From contig CALSCO010000689.1 of the NCBI GenBank assembly GCA_943704415.1, positions 1 to 28,842 on the forward strand: a stretch of DNA of 28,842 nucleotides, written 5' to 3'. The notes under the pieces are model-generated. The model worked only from the letters and a program-made list of their open reading frames with translations. It was not told the origin of the DNA and searched no databases. Origin of the DNA: Parvularia atlantis (lineage: Eukaryota > Opisthokonta > Rotosphaerida). Position numbers and translations under genes: made by a program. This document shows, one piece after another, positions 9,741 through 21,800 of the stretch (position 1 is its first letter; each line of letters begins with the position of its first letter).

Positions 9741-12524
9741 TCACGCGCGAGCCGGGGCCGCAGCCGCTGCGTCCGCCTTTGCGGCCGCGTCGATGATGCT
9801 CATGCAGCGCTGGCGGCGGCGGGGCGTGCAAACCGGTCAGCACGGCGCGGGTCGCAGCCCGCGGCAGCACCTTGACGTCGTCCGAGCTCAGCAGCCGGTA
9901 CGCGTATAGGTTGAGCAGGTGCAGGAGCAGGTTGTTGCGCAAGCGCAGTGCGAGCACGTCCTTGTGGAAGCGTTCGCAAAACTCAAAGCAGACCTGCGGC
10001 ACATACTTGTCGGCGATGACCCTGCACGCCCCGTCAGCACGCGCAGAGCCGCGTGCGCCGTGTGCCGCACGCACTTGTAGTCGTGCACGTGCCGGTTCCA
10101 GAGCTTCATGATGCTCTTCTCGCCCGCGTTCACGTCCGTGAACTCGTCCAGCATGTGGTTCGCCCGCTCCTGCAGCCAATCCATGTCGAGCTCGTCCTCG
10201 CTGTCCTCGCCCTGCCGCACGCGCGCGCACGGCCACGTCGTCAGCCGCTGATGCGCACGCGTGCTGGCCAAGCTACCATCTCGTTGGGCTGCACGGGTGC
10301 GTACGTGCGCGAGTGGTAGAAGACGCTGCGCGCGGGCCAGCGTGTTCGTCTCGCGCAGCGCACAGTCGCCAGAAACGCACCGTTCACGCATCGACGACGC
10401 TGCGAGGTTCCCGCGCATGCGCTTGATCGACTGCTGCTGCATCGCGCGCTGCAGCCCGGCCGCGCCCTCGCCAAACATCTGCGCGTCCAGCGCGATGTCT
10501 GCCGCGCGCAGTGTGAGGCCGGCACATGCCGCACGTGCGCCGCCGCGCACCCGCCGTCAGCGGCGTGAAGCCCTGCACAAACGTGTAGTTCTTCGGCACG
10601 AGCGAGTGGTGCTGCACAACAGCGTCAGCAGCGCACTCAAATTCGCGGCCCCACGCGTCGCGCACCGGCCCGCGCTTGTTGAAGAACTCGCTGTCGGCGT
10701 GGGCCTTGTTGAGCGACACCTCAATCGTGACCTCGTCGCCGACGGCCTGCGCCGTGTCGCATTCAGCTGCCGTGGGCGCGACCGATCGCACCTTCTTCTC
10801 GAATGTGAAGCGCGAGTGGCTCGCGTTCAGGTGTTGCATTAGCGACGACGGGTGCAGGTAGTCTGTGGCCGTGTGAACGACGTCTGCAGTCACGCATGTG
10901 CTGGGGAGCACGTACCGCGTGTGCACCACGGACACTGCGAGCGGTCAAGCGCGTCCGTGAGGGTCAGCGGCCGCCCGGCCGTGTTGAAGCGGTAAACGAA
11001 GAGAACTTTGTATCGCGGCAGCTCTGCTACATGCGCTGCCTCAGCGCCCGGCGGCCGTACATCTGCTGTGCGCACCGTACGGCTCCTGGGCTGGCCGCTT
11101 CACGGCGCTCGCTGCCTCACCCGTCGGCGCAGGTGCCGCCGCCGGCGCAAGAGTGGGCGACGGTGACGAGTGCCGCCCGAGGTGCGCTGGAGTGCTGTCA
11201 GTGGGCTGGCGCTGCAGCGGTGCAGCACGCGCACTCTGCAGATGCAGCCGCCGCCGCCGTGCAAAGATGGCCGGCTTGACCGCGGGCGAGCCGGCCTCGG
11301 CCTTTGGCGGCTTGATCTCGGCCGGCTTGGCGATCGACCAACTCAGGTGGAAGCGCACGGCGGGCATCTGCGAAAGATGAGGCGCGTGAGCGTCGCTTCT
11401 TCCGCGCGAGGCGCACACGTTGGCCTCGTCGGGCGGGCTGTGCTGGTAGTGCTTGCCCAGCTGCGCCGCGGGCATGAGCATGAGGTCGTAGATGTCGGGC
11501 TGCTTGAGCTGGCTCTGCGCCTCCAGCAAGGTCATCTGCGCGCGGTCGCTGTGAGCGCGGCCGGGCGCCGAGCAGGCCGGCCGTACCTCGGCCAGATACG
11601 TCGTCCTCTCGCGGACTGCGCGCACGAGGCCAGCACACGTCAGCAAGCACATTGACAGGCAGCGACGGGCGCTGCACCGTCGTCGCCGTCCTGCCCGTCC
11701 GCGGTGCTCTCGTCGCGCGAGACAACCTTAAACGAGATCAAGTACGTGCGCGGCTCGGTGGGCCATCTGCGTGCTGGCACTGAGAACCGACACGCCCCAA
11801 GCAGCGAGTGCACCACGCACTGACGCTCGTCCGCGAAGCACGCCTCGCCAAACTGCACCATGGACACGGGCGATGTCGCGGCCGCGTCAGCGTCCTCGCC
11901 CGACATCACGGGCACGAGCCGCTTGTGCTTCTCGATCAGGCGCACGCTCTCGCCGCGCAGCTGCCGCGCATCGCTCTCAGCGCGCGCCGCCGCACCACGA
12001 GAGGGCGGGCGCATACGCGTCGCACGCTGCGCGCGACCTCGAGCAGCGACAGCTCCACGTCGGCCGTCGTCCCCTGGCGCGCGCCGTGTGCGTGGTCTGT
12101 GGCGCGTCCCGCGGCGTGAGCGTGGTCCGGTGCGGCTGCAGTTGTCGTCGGCGGCGGCGCGCACCCGTCACGATGCCGCGCAGCTCGACCGTGAGCCCCG
12201 TGGCGCGGTGGCCGCCGCTGGCGACGGCGTCGAGCTCGAGGCGGAGGTCGCGCAGGTCGTCGACGCTCTGTATCCGCGCGCTGCGCTCGCGCCGGCGCCG
12301 CAGCACGCGCACGAAGCTGAGGTTGCGCTTGAGGAAGAGCGGCTTTGGGGCGCGCGCGCTGCCGTCAGCGCTGTTTGGCGAGGGGCCGCCGCCGCCTCCA
12401 CGCACGTGTGCCGCGCCACGCACGGCCAGCAGCTTGTAGAGGTACGTCGGCCCTGCGGCTGCCGTGCGCCGTGGCGCCGTCAGCCCCCCTCCGGCGACCG
12501 CGGCGCCGCAGCCGCACCGTCCAT
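9741..12524 (-). CDS. SUZ12: SUZ12-family Polycomb repressive complex 2 subunit, about 651 aa, 15 exons
   Basis: Exons from the 5' end: 12524-12518, 12452-12172, 12073-12026, 11960-11678, 11615-11587, 11535-11419, 11367-11076, 11023-10916, 10862-10792, 10746-10551, 10498-10381, 10325-10277, 10211-10075, 10021-9871 and 9809-9741. N-terminal TYLYKLL and PLFLKRNLSF match the SUZ12 neck region. YLAEMTLLE and VRFHLSWS match the C2-like core. A perfect C2H2 finger (C-x2-C-x12-H-x4-H, starting CPWC near residue 384 and ending HSRFTF) is followed by FFNKRGPVRD and VFYHSRTYAP. The VEFS box runs from SEDELDMDWLQ through EKSIMKLWNRHV and VIADKYVPQVCFEF to CMSIID. SUZ12 scaffolds EZH2 and EED for H3K27 methylation. 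The first acceptor is ambiguous by six bases, and in-frame introns may exist near 12400 and 11800. Confidence 0.9.
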
Positions 12525-12606
12525 GCTGGCGGCCGCGCAATGTCAGCCAGCGCGCAGCCATGGGCGTGCGGCCATCGTGGGTTTCGCGCGGGTCGAGTCG
12601 AGGGCG
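12525..12606. promoter_or_regulatory. 82-bp divergent promoter between SUZ12 and ICE2
   Basis: The chosen start codons face outward with only 82 bp between them, so initiation of both transcripts is confined to this space or to the flanking coding DNA. An ATG for ICE2 at 12523 would even overlap the SUZ12 start; I prefer 12607. No clear core-promoter box is visible. Confidence 0.5.
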
Positions 12607-12650
12607 ATGGGCGCGAGGAGGACGAGGCGCAAGGCGCCGGCGCCACGGCG

Positions 12651-12701
<51 letters not shown>

Positions 12702-15700
12702 GGTGGCGGAGGACGACGACAACGACAACGACAACGACGACGATGTCGGGGAGGACGGCGAGGGCGTCAAGCCGATGCACGACGAGCCGATGCGGGACGC
12801 ACCGCAGGAGCCAATGCAGACCGAGCCGATGCAGGAGCCGACGGAGGTGCAGACGCAAGCACAAGCACACGCGTCGGTGCAGGAGCCGACGGAGGTGCAG
12901 ACGCAAGCACAAGCGCACGCGTCGGTGCAGCCAGAGCAGATGCAGCCAGCACAGCCAGCACAACCACAGCCAGCACAGCCAGCACAAGCGCACACAGAAC
13001 CACCTGCCCAACAGCCAGACATGGAGGAGGGCGAGGAGGACGACACCGACGAGGCCGACCAGCAGCAGATGCAGATGCAGGAGCAGCAGAGCAACGTCGG
13101 CCTCACCGTCGCCGCGCCCCTGCTCGATCAGCTCTGCTTCCAGCACCGCCTCGCAATCGCCGCCCCGCTGATCGAGCGGCTGCGCCCGCAGCTTGAGCAG
13201 GAGTCGGTGCGCGCAAGCGCGCTGTGTGTGAGTGCCGCATGGCCCGGGTGCTCAGAGTGGCCAGCAGAGAGCGCATCCGAAGCGCCCGTCGGCACTCAAG
13301 TCAGCAAGCCTGCCGTCCGAGCTGTTCTCGCGCCTCAGCCGCGCCGAGCACGAGCGCTACGTCGCGGTGGTCAAAGCGCTTGCGGTGCGCCGCGCTGCTC
13401 GTGTGCCCGCGCTGTGTCCTGACGTGCCGCGCGCGCAGACCAAGACGCCCGTGGCACCGTCAGAGGTTGAGTTTTACAACGCAACCACGCCGACCGTAGC
13501 GCGCGAGCAGGACGAGTACCGCCAGATGCAGCTGCAGCAGTACCGCAAGGTGCACGGTCCACCGTGCGCGTCGTCGGCGCGGCGCTGACCCGCGAGCGAT
13601 CAGGAGTACAAGTTCACGACGTACCACCGCAGCGTCGAAGCCCACGTCGCGCGGCACACGCGAGCGCGCGCCGAGCGCGTCAAGCGCTTCTTTCCCGTGT
13701 GTGCGCACGTGAATGCGTGCGGCAGGCGCACTGACGCCATATGGCCCAGCAGCGCCTCTACGAGCCGCTGGACGCGATCGATCGTGCGGCTGGCCCGCCC
13801 AGCCCCCGAACGGCCGCGCCTGCGCCTGCACTCGCCCTAAGCAAGTCGCTCGTGACGGCGGTGTGGCGATGCAGACCAATGCCGACGTACCTGACGGTGG
13901 GCGCACAGGCGTCGGCACACAGCACCTTGCGCGTCCTGCAGAACCAGCCGATAGACCCGGCCATGCCGCTGAGCGACGAAGAAGACCGGCCGGGCGTGGC
14001 GCGTGACGACCGGGCGCGCGAGTTTGCAGCGGTGAACGGCGTGCAGGTGGTTGCATCGACGTCGGCCATTGTGGCGCTGGCCAAGTGGCTCCGCGAGCCG
14101 CACACGCACTGGGCGATGCCCGTGCTGGTCGAGACGGGTGAGGGCGTGTGCACACCCTTGCGGCCCGCTGAACTCAGACACACGCGGGCGCACGCAGCCG
14201 CCGAGGGCAGCCAGACGACCGTGTTCCTCGGCAAGCCGACGTCCGCGTTGACGACCGGCTTCCGCGAGTGCAACCGGGTGCGTGGCCCACAAAGCCGGTC
14301 TCGTCACAGCGCATGACGACTGCGACGTGCAGCTGTTCTACAAGCGCGCGGTCAAAGATTTGGCCAAAGCGCTGCTGCCAGCTCCTGCCGAGCCAGCGCA
14401 ACAGAGCCAGGGAGCACAAGGCGCGACATCGTACAATCTGTGCGTGCGCGCGCTCTTTTCGGCCGCGCACTGTCTTGACCAGGCGCACAGGTGCACCCTC
14501 GGCGATCTCAGACTGCTGGTGCGCAGCAGGGCGCATGGCTTTGTCGCCGACCGCACCACGCCCGACAAGACCAGCAAGGTACGCCACAACGCCCCGCACG
14601 TCACGCTGAGAACAGCGGGTCGGCAGGCCCGCGTCGTGACCAAGCTCGAGTACCACGGGCGGCTTGTGCACGAGGACCTCACGCCGGCCGAGCTGGCCGG
14701 GCTGTGGGCGCTCGCGGGTATCGCCGGCGATGAGCAGACGTTTCTTGGTGAAGACGCGTGCGCACACGCGCGTGTTTCTGAGCGAGTGCGGTGCAGCGCG
14801 CGTAGACGTCCCGTCGTCGTTTCTCAGCGCGTTCGAGCGCCTCGACGTTCCGCGCGTGCTCGCCAGCGGCGCGATGCTGCTCCAGTGCGTATGCTTGCAT
14901 CGTGTGCGCGCCCTCGCCTTGTTGACGCGCCGCCAGACCCGAGGCCGTGGGGCGATCGCTGCACCGCGTCCTGAGCCAGCTTGTGAGGTGCGACGCGCTC
15001 TCGTGGCCTGCTTTGCAGTGACAACGCCGCGTACCCGCAGCCTTCCGCCGTCGTTGTACCTGCTCATCTGCGGCCGCAGCGCCGACAAGATTGTGCTTCA
15101 CAAGGCGATCAGGTAGCGCCTTCTCGCGCACGTCAGCGCAACACACGCAGTTGACCCTGCCAGCGGCAGTGCGACCGACGCCGTCCTGCCCTCGACGACG
15201 CTCGACCTGCACGCCGCTGTGGACGCAGCGCCAGTGCCCGCCGCAGGTGTGAGGACGCCCGAGCACTCCACGGGCGGTGCTAACGTTGCCGAGCACAGAG
15301 AACGACATCTACGTCGCGCCCATGTGGACTGCGCCGCCGTGGCAGATCCCGTACACGTTCGCCGTGCGACCCGGCAGCGAGAGCGCACCGCCGCCGCCGC
15401 CGCCGCCGTCATCGGCCACGCGCGGCGGCCGTGGGCACGGTCGCGGGGGCGGCGATCGCGGGCGGGGGCGCGGCGGCGCGCACATGCCAAAGTACTCGCA
15501 GCTGTGCCGTAACTTCGCGGCGACGGGCAAGTGTCCGTTTGGTCGGAAGGTGCGGACTTCCTGCCGGTGCTGCGCGCGCGGGCGCTGACGATTGTCTCGG
15601 CAGTGCCTCTTCGTCCACGACGTCGGTCCCGCACCCAAGCGTGCACGCGTGAGCAAGGACAACAAGGCCACCCCTGCCGCTGCCTCCGCTGTTGCTGCCG

Positions 15701-15705
15701 AGTGA
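12607..15705 (+). CDS. ICE2: ICE2/NARG2-like Little Elongation Complex subunit with C-terminal CCCH zinc finger, about 783 aa, 15 exons
   Basis: Exons read 12607-13206, 13268-13384, 13439-13549, 13604-13696, 13750-14137, 14198-14277, 14333-14439, 14491-14578, 14627-14747, 14797-14884, 14937-14987, 15041-15112, 15164-15246, 15299-15549 and 15604-15705, a whole frame. Matches to animal ICE2 (from memory) run in order: LFSRLSRAEHERYVAVVKA; TTVFLGKPT..FRECN; YNLCTLGDLRLLVRS; VVTKLEYHG..LTPAELAGLW; VLSQLVSLPPSLYLL; and VAPMW..PYTF. In animals ICE2 works with ICE1 and ELL in Pol II snRNA transcription. The N-terminus has an Ala17 run, an acidic stretch and Gln/Pro repeats. The extra C-terminus has Pro7, an RGG-like GRGGGDRGRGRGG and a C-x8-C-x5-C-x3-H finger (about residues 736-756), then a basic tail. 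I do not recall that finger in animal ICE2. Confidence 0.82.
12652..12699. repeat. (GCT)16 microsatellite encoding polyalanine in ICE2
   Basis: Sixteen uninterrupted GCT codons, followed by one GCG, give 17 alanines near residues 16-32. A pure run, as opposed to mixed Ala codons, suggests recent slippage expansion. Confidence 0.95.
12835..12930 (+). repeat. 48-bp in-frame tandem duplication in ICE2 exon 1
   Basis: Two copies of a 16-residue unit beginning EPTEVQTQAQ lie at 12835-12882 and 12883-12930, nearly identical at DNA level (one visible synonymous difference). They lie within a disordered, Gln/Ala-rich region. Confidence 0.9.
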
Positions 15706-15876
15706 AAAACGAAGAACGAAAAAGACGCTGAAGCGATGTACAGGTGGCCGGGCGGCCTTGCGGGGAGGGGGGGGCCATAGACTAGGATCAGGGGATGAAG
15801 GGGGCACGAGACTTGATGATGCGCGCAGAGGGGGGATGCAGTAGCTCACGACGCAGGGGTGAACGATGTTTGGCGT
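15706..15876. other. Convergent intergenic spacer, ICE2 and the giant membrane protein
   Basis: 171 bp between two stop codons, holding both 3' UTRs. It includes a G9 run near 15767-15775. No coding signal is visible. Confidence 0.5.
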
Positions 15877-18800
15877 CTACTCGTCCTCTTCATCGTCGTC
15901 GTCGTCGTCCTCCTCCTCCTCGCCTTCATCTTCGTCCTCCTCGTCGTCGTCGTCCTCCTCCTCCTCGTCTTCGTCGTCCTCCTCGTCTTCGTCGTCGTCG
16001 GCCTCGTCGTCGTCGTCGTCGTCCTCCTCCTCCTCCTCATCATCATCATCGTCGTCCGCCGTCTGCGCAGCCTCGGCACCAGAGGGCTGACCGGCGAGAG
16101 GGCTGATGCACACAGTAAGCATCAAGAGCACGCAAAGGAGAGCACCAGGCGCACCTGAGGGGCGCGGCAGCAGTTGTCGTCTGCTTGGTCACGATGGTCG
16201 TCTTCTTCTCGTCGCGCTGCCGCAGCACCTCCTGCTTTATCCGCTCCTCCTCGGTCGTGCGGTTCTGTGCGCACACAGCCACTTACGTGAGCCACGCGGA
16301 AAGCGGCTTATGTTCATGCTCACCTCAGCGCTCGTCCGTGTCTTGGCGTTGCCGACTGCGCTCGGGACGACGGGCTCCTCCTCCTTTTCGTCGTCCTCGT
16401 CCTCCTCCTCGTCCTCGTCCTCCTCCTCGTCCTCGTCCTCGTCATCCTCCTCGTCCTCTTCCTCTTCTTCCTCGTCGTCCTCATCCATGTCCTCCTCCTC
16501 GTCGTCCTCCTCCTCGTCATCCTCATCCACGTCCTCCTCCTCGTCGTCCTCGTCCACGTCGTCGTCCTCCTCGTCGTCGACGGCCGCCGCGGCGCCGGCC
16601 GCGCTCACGAGTGCCACCTTGCGGCCCTGGGCGTCCTCCACACGCAGACCGCTCATCGCGGGCGGGGCCATGGCCGAGCCGGGCGCGCCCGTGCGGCCGA
16701 TGACCGTGTTCTGGTACTTCTTGACCATGTACTCGTTGTACGACGGCGGCTGCACGTACTCGGGCAGGGTGCGCACAAACACCGGCGGCGGGCCCATCGG
16801 CGGCATGGCCACGGCGGCCATCACCGGCTTGACCAGCGGCTCCTCGCCCTTGCCATCGAGCTTGACACGGTACTTGCGCGCGCGCCGCAGGAAGAGCATG
16901 CCGATGAACGTGCTGAACACGAGCAGGACGATAGCCACGGCGATGAACAGGCCGATGTACGTCCCGACCACCCCGACCGTCTGCGGCGTACTCCCCGACG
17001 TCGACACCTCGACCAGGATCGCGTGCTGGCCGGTGCGCGCGCACGCGCAGTCGACCGCGGGCGGCGTGGCCTGCACGCGCACGGCGACGGTGTCGCACCC
17101 GGCGGTCACGAAGACGCTGTTGGTCAGGTCAAACGTCGCGCAGCGCAGGGCAACGGCCGTGGTCGTGTCGCTCGGCGTGAGAGCCCACTCGCGCACATTG
17201 TCGTCCATGAGCAGCGAAAACGCGTACGAGCCACCGGGCGGCGTCGGAACGTCGTCGCCCGTGAATGGGTCCGTCACGGCAACGCCCAGGACGCGGTAGC
17301 CGGCAAAGGCGGTCATGTTGGTGCTCGTGACCGAGATGATCTCAAAAACGTTGTTGGCCAGGTTCGCGCAGGCCACGCCGAGCGGGCTGAGCGTGTACGG
17401 CGTCCCGCTGCTCTGCTGATACACGACCGGGCTGCTCGCGGTGCACACGTTGGTGTTGGCGCCGAGCGACGTCAGGTCAAACAGGCCGCACGCGAGCGAC
17501 AGGCCCACGCCGCTCGCCGTCGCCGGCGCCTCGTCCGCGTCCAGCAGACGCTGCTGGCAGCGGCACGTAGCCCGCACAAAGTTGTCGTAGCACCTGATCA
17601 CGTCCGCGTCGCTCGTGTTGGTCGCGCCGAGGCCGCGCAGCGTGAACGCAATCTTGCCCACGACGCTCACGAGGCTCGCAAAAGTGTCCTGGCCGAAGCA
17701 CGTGCCCAGGGCTGCGCTCGACACGTCCATCGACTCGGCCGCCAGGTCCGCGCCGCACAGCACATCCAGAGCCAGCGCGGCCAGCTGCGGGTTGCTCGAC
17801 GAGGCGATGTCGCGCCGGCGCGTCGACGAGCCGCCCGACGACAGCTTTGCGACGACAGCGCTCGCCACGGCATCGTACACCTGCACGAGCGTCGGGCCGA
17901 TGAATTCGTAGTCAACCGGCACGTCGAGCGCGCTCAGGATCTGCGCGTAGAAGCCCAGGCTGAGTTGGCCAAACAGGCGCGGCGACGTCGCGAGCACGTT
18001 GATCTGCTCCAGCAGCCCGATCACGTCGCCCGTGCTGTCAAAGCCGTCGAGCGCGTCCGAGAGTGTTGGCAGGTAGATCGTGTCGGACACGAGCGCATTG
18101 ATAGCCGGGTCCTGCGAGCGCGCAAAGATGTTGGCGCCCGTGACCTTGTACTGCGGCACGTTGGCAAAGGCGCCCGCGCGGTCGGTCACGGTCACGTTGA
18201 TCTGGTTGACGCCGTCGGGCAGGATCGTCGACAGGGCCGTGAGGTACGACGGCACGGTCACGCCGACCTGCGTGACGTAGTTGATCGTGTCCTGCAGCTG
18301 GTAGGCCACGGGCACCGAGTCGATCTCGGTCGCGTACGACGAGCACCGGTACTGGACCACCGTCGACCAGGCCGGGAAGATGAAGCCGCTGTCGTCCGCG
18401 CGCACGCACGAGCCGGTCGGTGTGATGCCCACGCGCGTCTGGAAGACAAAGTTGGCCTGGTACGCCGTGCTGTTGTTGCTGGGCGCGAGCGTGATCGAGA
18501 TGCCGTAGTACAGGCCGGCCTGGAGCACGTCACGCCGGACGCGCAGCACAAACGAGCTGCTGCCTGTGCGTGTCGTGCGCAGCGTGAACGTGTTGACGCG
18601 CGAGTATGTCGTCGGCAGAGACACGATGCCCGCGCCGGGCGCGCCGAAGCGCAGCTGGTTGACTGGGTAGCTGAGGCCGATGCCCGCGTCGCCGTACAGC
18701 GGTGACGAGCTGACCGTGGCCGTGTAGCCGCCGACGTTAGCAGGCGCGGTGCACGTGATCGACAGGGCCTGACCGGGCGCCGGGTTAGCCGACGCGAGCG

Positions 18801-21800
18801 AGCACGAAAAGGCGGCGGGAACAGGCGTGGGCGTGGGCGTGGTCGCGACGAGGCGCACGATCTGCTGCGCCGAGCCGACCGCGCCGCCGGGCGACGTGAT
18901 CGAGACGACAAACAGGAACGGGCCCTCGCGGCTCGCGAGCGTCACCAGCGGCACATTCAGCACCGCGACCGACGGGAACGTCACGATCGTCGGGTCGTCC
19001 TCGTCCGCGTTCAGGCACGGCAGACCCTCGTTGTTGTAACACGTCCACGCGAACGTGTAGTTGGCCAGCGCGGCCACGCTCAGTGGCGTCGTCGGCGACA
19101 CGTCTGGGTCGACCACACGCGGCTGCAGCCTGATGGCCGCGGCCGCGGTCGAGAGCGTCTCAAAGCCGTTGATGAAGCTCACGTCGAGCGTGCGCGCGGC
19201 CTCGGCCGTGATCGTCGAGTTGGTCACGAAGCTCTGAGTGGCGTCGACGGTGTTGGTCATGAGCAGGCTGACGGTGTACGTCTGTCCGGGCTTGAGCGTG
19301 TAAGCGGGCAGGAGGAGGAAGCTGAAGGTGCTGATGGTGCTAGCCGGGACCACGTTGGTGCCGTCGGCGGCCAGCACGGACCACTGCGGCGTGAATAGCG
19401 GGATGTTCTCGGTCGGGCACGTGTTGGCGATGCTCGCGGCGAGCATGAGCGGCCTCGAGGCGAAGGCGCGGTCGAACGGCGGGAGAATGACGCGCGGCAC
19501 GTCGTACTCAAGCACGCGCATCGTGTGCACGCGCGTCGACGAGAAGCCGCAGGCGTTGGTGACCGTGACCGTGAAGCGGTACGTCGCCGCGCCGTAGAGC
19601 AGGTCGCGCGGCAGGTTGAACGAGAGCGCGTTGCTCGCGCTGGCGGCTTGCAGGATCTGGTTGATCTCACCCGCGACGACGACGGTCTGAGGCGCGAAGG
19701 CGAGAGACGTCTGGTAGAAGAGGAACGTGTCGAACGAATACTGCACCGAGATCGGGTCGCGGCCGCCCGTGTTCTGTGACGCGGCGATCGAGAGTGTGAA
19801 GTCCTGACACGGGCCGATCCGGCCGGGCGCTTCGATGGCCAGCAACGGGTACGCTGCCGCGGTGCCCTGGCGCGGCGGGCGGATGAGGTACCGGCCCTCG
19901 ACAAAGTCCGAGAACGGCACGCCCTGGCTGCCGATAATCTGGCTGCGGAACGAGAGCAGCTGGCCCGGTAGCGGCGGCACGTAGCCCGCCGAGCCGCGCA
20001 GGATGCGCTGGTACTGGCCCAGGGTGTAGACGTTGCCCGTACCCGAGCTCGTCCAGAGCAGGGAGCAGTTGGAGCCGGACCCGATCCACGCCGAACCGTC
20101 CGACGGCGCCGTGTAGAAGTAGGCCTCGCATAGCTCAACGCTGCCCGTCGTGGCCGTCGTGGCCCTGTCAAACGTGACGCCGATGCCGGCACAGTTCTCC
20201 AGCAGCTCGACCGAGAGCACGCGCGGTGCCTGCGCGAGATAGACGATCTCGAGGCTGAACGGGACCTCCTGCAGGTACTGCGAGCCGTACTGCGAGCCGT
20301 ACGAGAAGTCGACGCTGACGAGCTGGGCCGCGGTGATCGTCGGCGCGACGCAGTCGTATGTCTGCTGCGCCGCGTTCCATGTGGCCGGCGAGGCGAGGAA
20401 GTCGCGGTTGAGCGTGCTGTCGCGCTGCACCTTCGAGTTGGTGCTTGTGCCGATCGCAAACGTGAAGAAGCACGTCGGGGAGAGGCTCTGGCTAATATTT
20501 GAGTTGACCGCGCTGTCGCAGATCGGCTGCGGGCCGTAGATGGACGCGACCTGCCCGACGGTCTCGGTCGAGGCACGGGCGGTCCAGTTGAGCGCGAGCA
20601 GATTGCCGTCGATCGCGATCGCGTTGGCAGTCGCCGAGGTGCTCACGAAGAAGCCCTGGACGGTGTTGGAAACGGTGTTGTCGACGGTCTCGAGCGCCTG
20701 CACGTCAAAGGCGACGCAGAGGTCCGGATCGACGAGGTCGGGCACGTCCACCGTCCACTCAGCCACGATGAGCGAGCTCGACAAAAACATCACGTCGGAC
20801 AGCGGCAGGGCCACGCCGTTGAACACCGCCGTCGTCGTGGCCGTGAAGCCCGCGCCAAAGATGCTGATGGAGAACGTGCGGATGTTGCGCCTGAAAGGCA
20901 CATTGCTGCCGCTGAGCAGGAAGGCCGGCGAGATGCCCGTGACAATCAGCTGGCAGCCTGCGCCGGTGCCGAGGCACTGATTGCAACCGTCTAGGCCCGT
21001 GTCGGCGTCGAGCACGCCCGGCGCGTAGCCTGGGAAGCTGCTCGCGGTCGTGTTGATCTGGCCGGTGCATGCCTGGCACGGGCAGAGGTCGTTGAGCGGG
21101 AACGAGCTGGGAAGGAACGACGGGCAGGGCGCCTGGGTGCAGGCAGTGCTGCTGAGGTACTGCTGCACCACGTCGGGCGTGCACGGGCCGCCGCAAAGGC
21201 CGCACTGGTCGGAGACGACGGCGCTGTCCGGCTGCACGCACGCGCCCGTGCAGTCCGTGACGCTACCATAGCCGGGATCGCCGTAGCACACGCCGGCGCA
21301 GTCGCGCAGATCGGTCCGGGCGCACTGGCCGCAGCTTAAGACAAAGCCGCGTGGGCAGTCGGGATCCGGCGTCGCCGTTGGCGTCGGCGTCGGCGTGAGC
21401 AGAACGGCCGTTGCGACAGGGGTTCCAGTGGCGCCCGCAGCCGCTGTCGCCGTGTTGACGATGATCGTGGCGGTGTTGACCGGGCCGAGCTGAGTCGCGG
21501 TGTTGACCGGGCCGAGCTCGGTGGCGGTGTTGACTGGGCCGAGCTCGGTGGCGGTGTTGACCGGGCCGACTTCCGTGGCCGTGTTGACGGGGCCGAGCTG
21601 AGTTGCGGTGTTGACCGGGCCGAGCTCGGTGGCGGTGTTGACCGGGCCGACTTCCGTGGCCGTGTTGACCGGGCCGACTTCCGTGGCCGTGTTGATCGGG
21701 CCGAGCTGAGTTGCGGTGTTGACCGGGCCGAGCTCGGTGGCGGTGTTGACTGGGCCGAGCTCGGTGGCGGTGTTGACCGGGCCGACTTCCGTGGCGGTGT

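Noticed and set aside
11977-13146. 389-aa minus-strand ORF with a leucine/cysteine-rich N-terminal half
   Set aside because: Its first part is antisense to the ICE2 Gln/Ala/Asp repeats; only the part from about 12452 to 12172 is a real SUZ12 exon.
15859-16158. Plus-strand ORF rich in Val/Leu/Ile that looks like a multi-pass membrane protein
   Set aside because: It is the antisense of the Asp/Glu tract (GAC/GAG read backwards gives GTC/CTC), so its hydrophobicity is a composition artefact.
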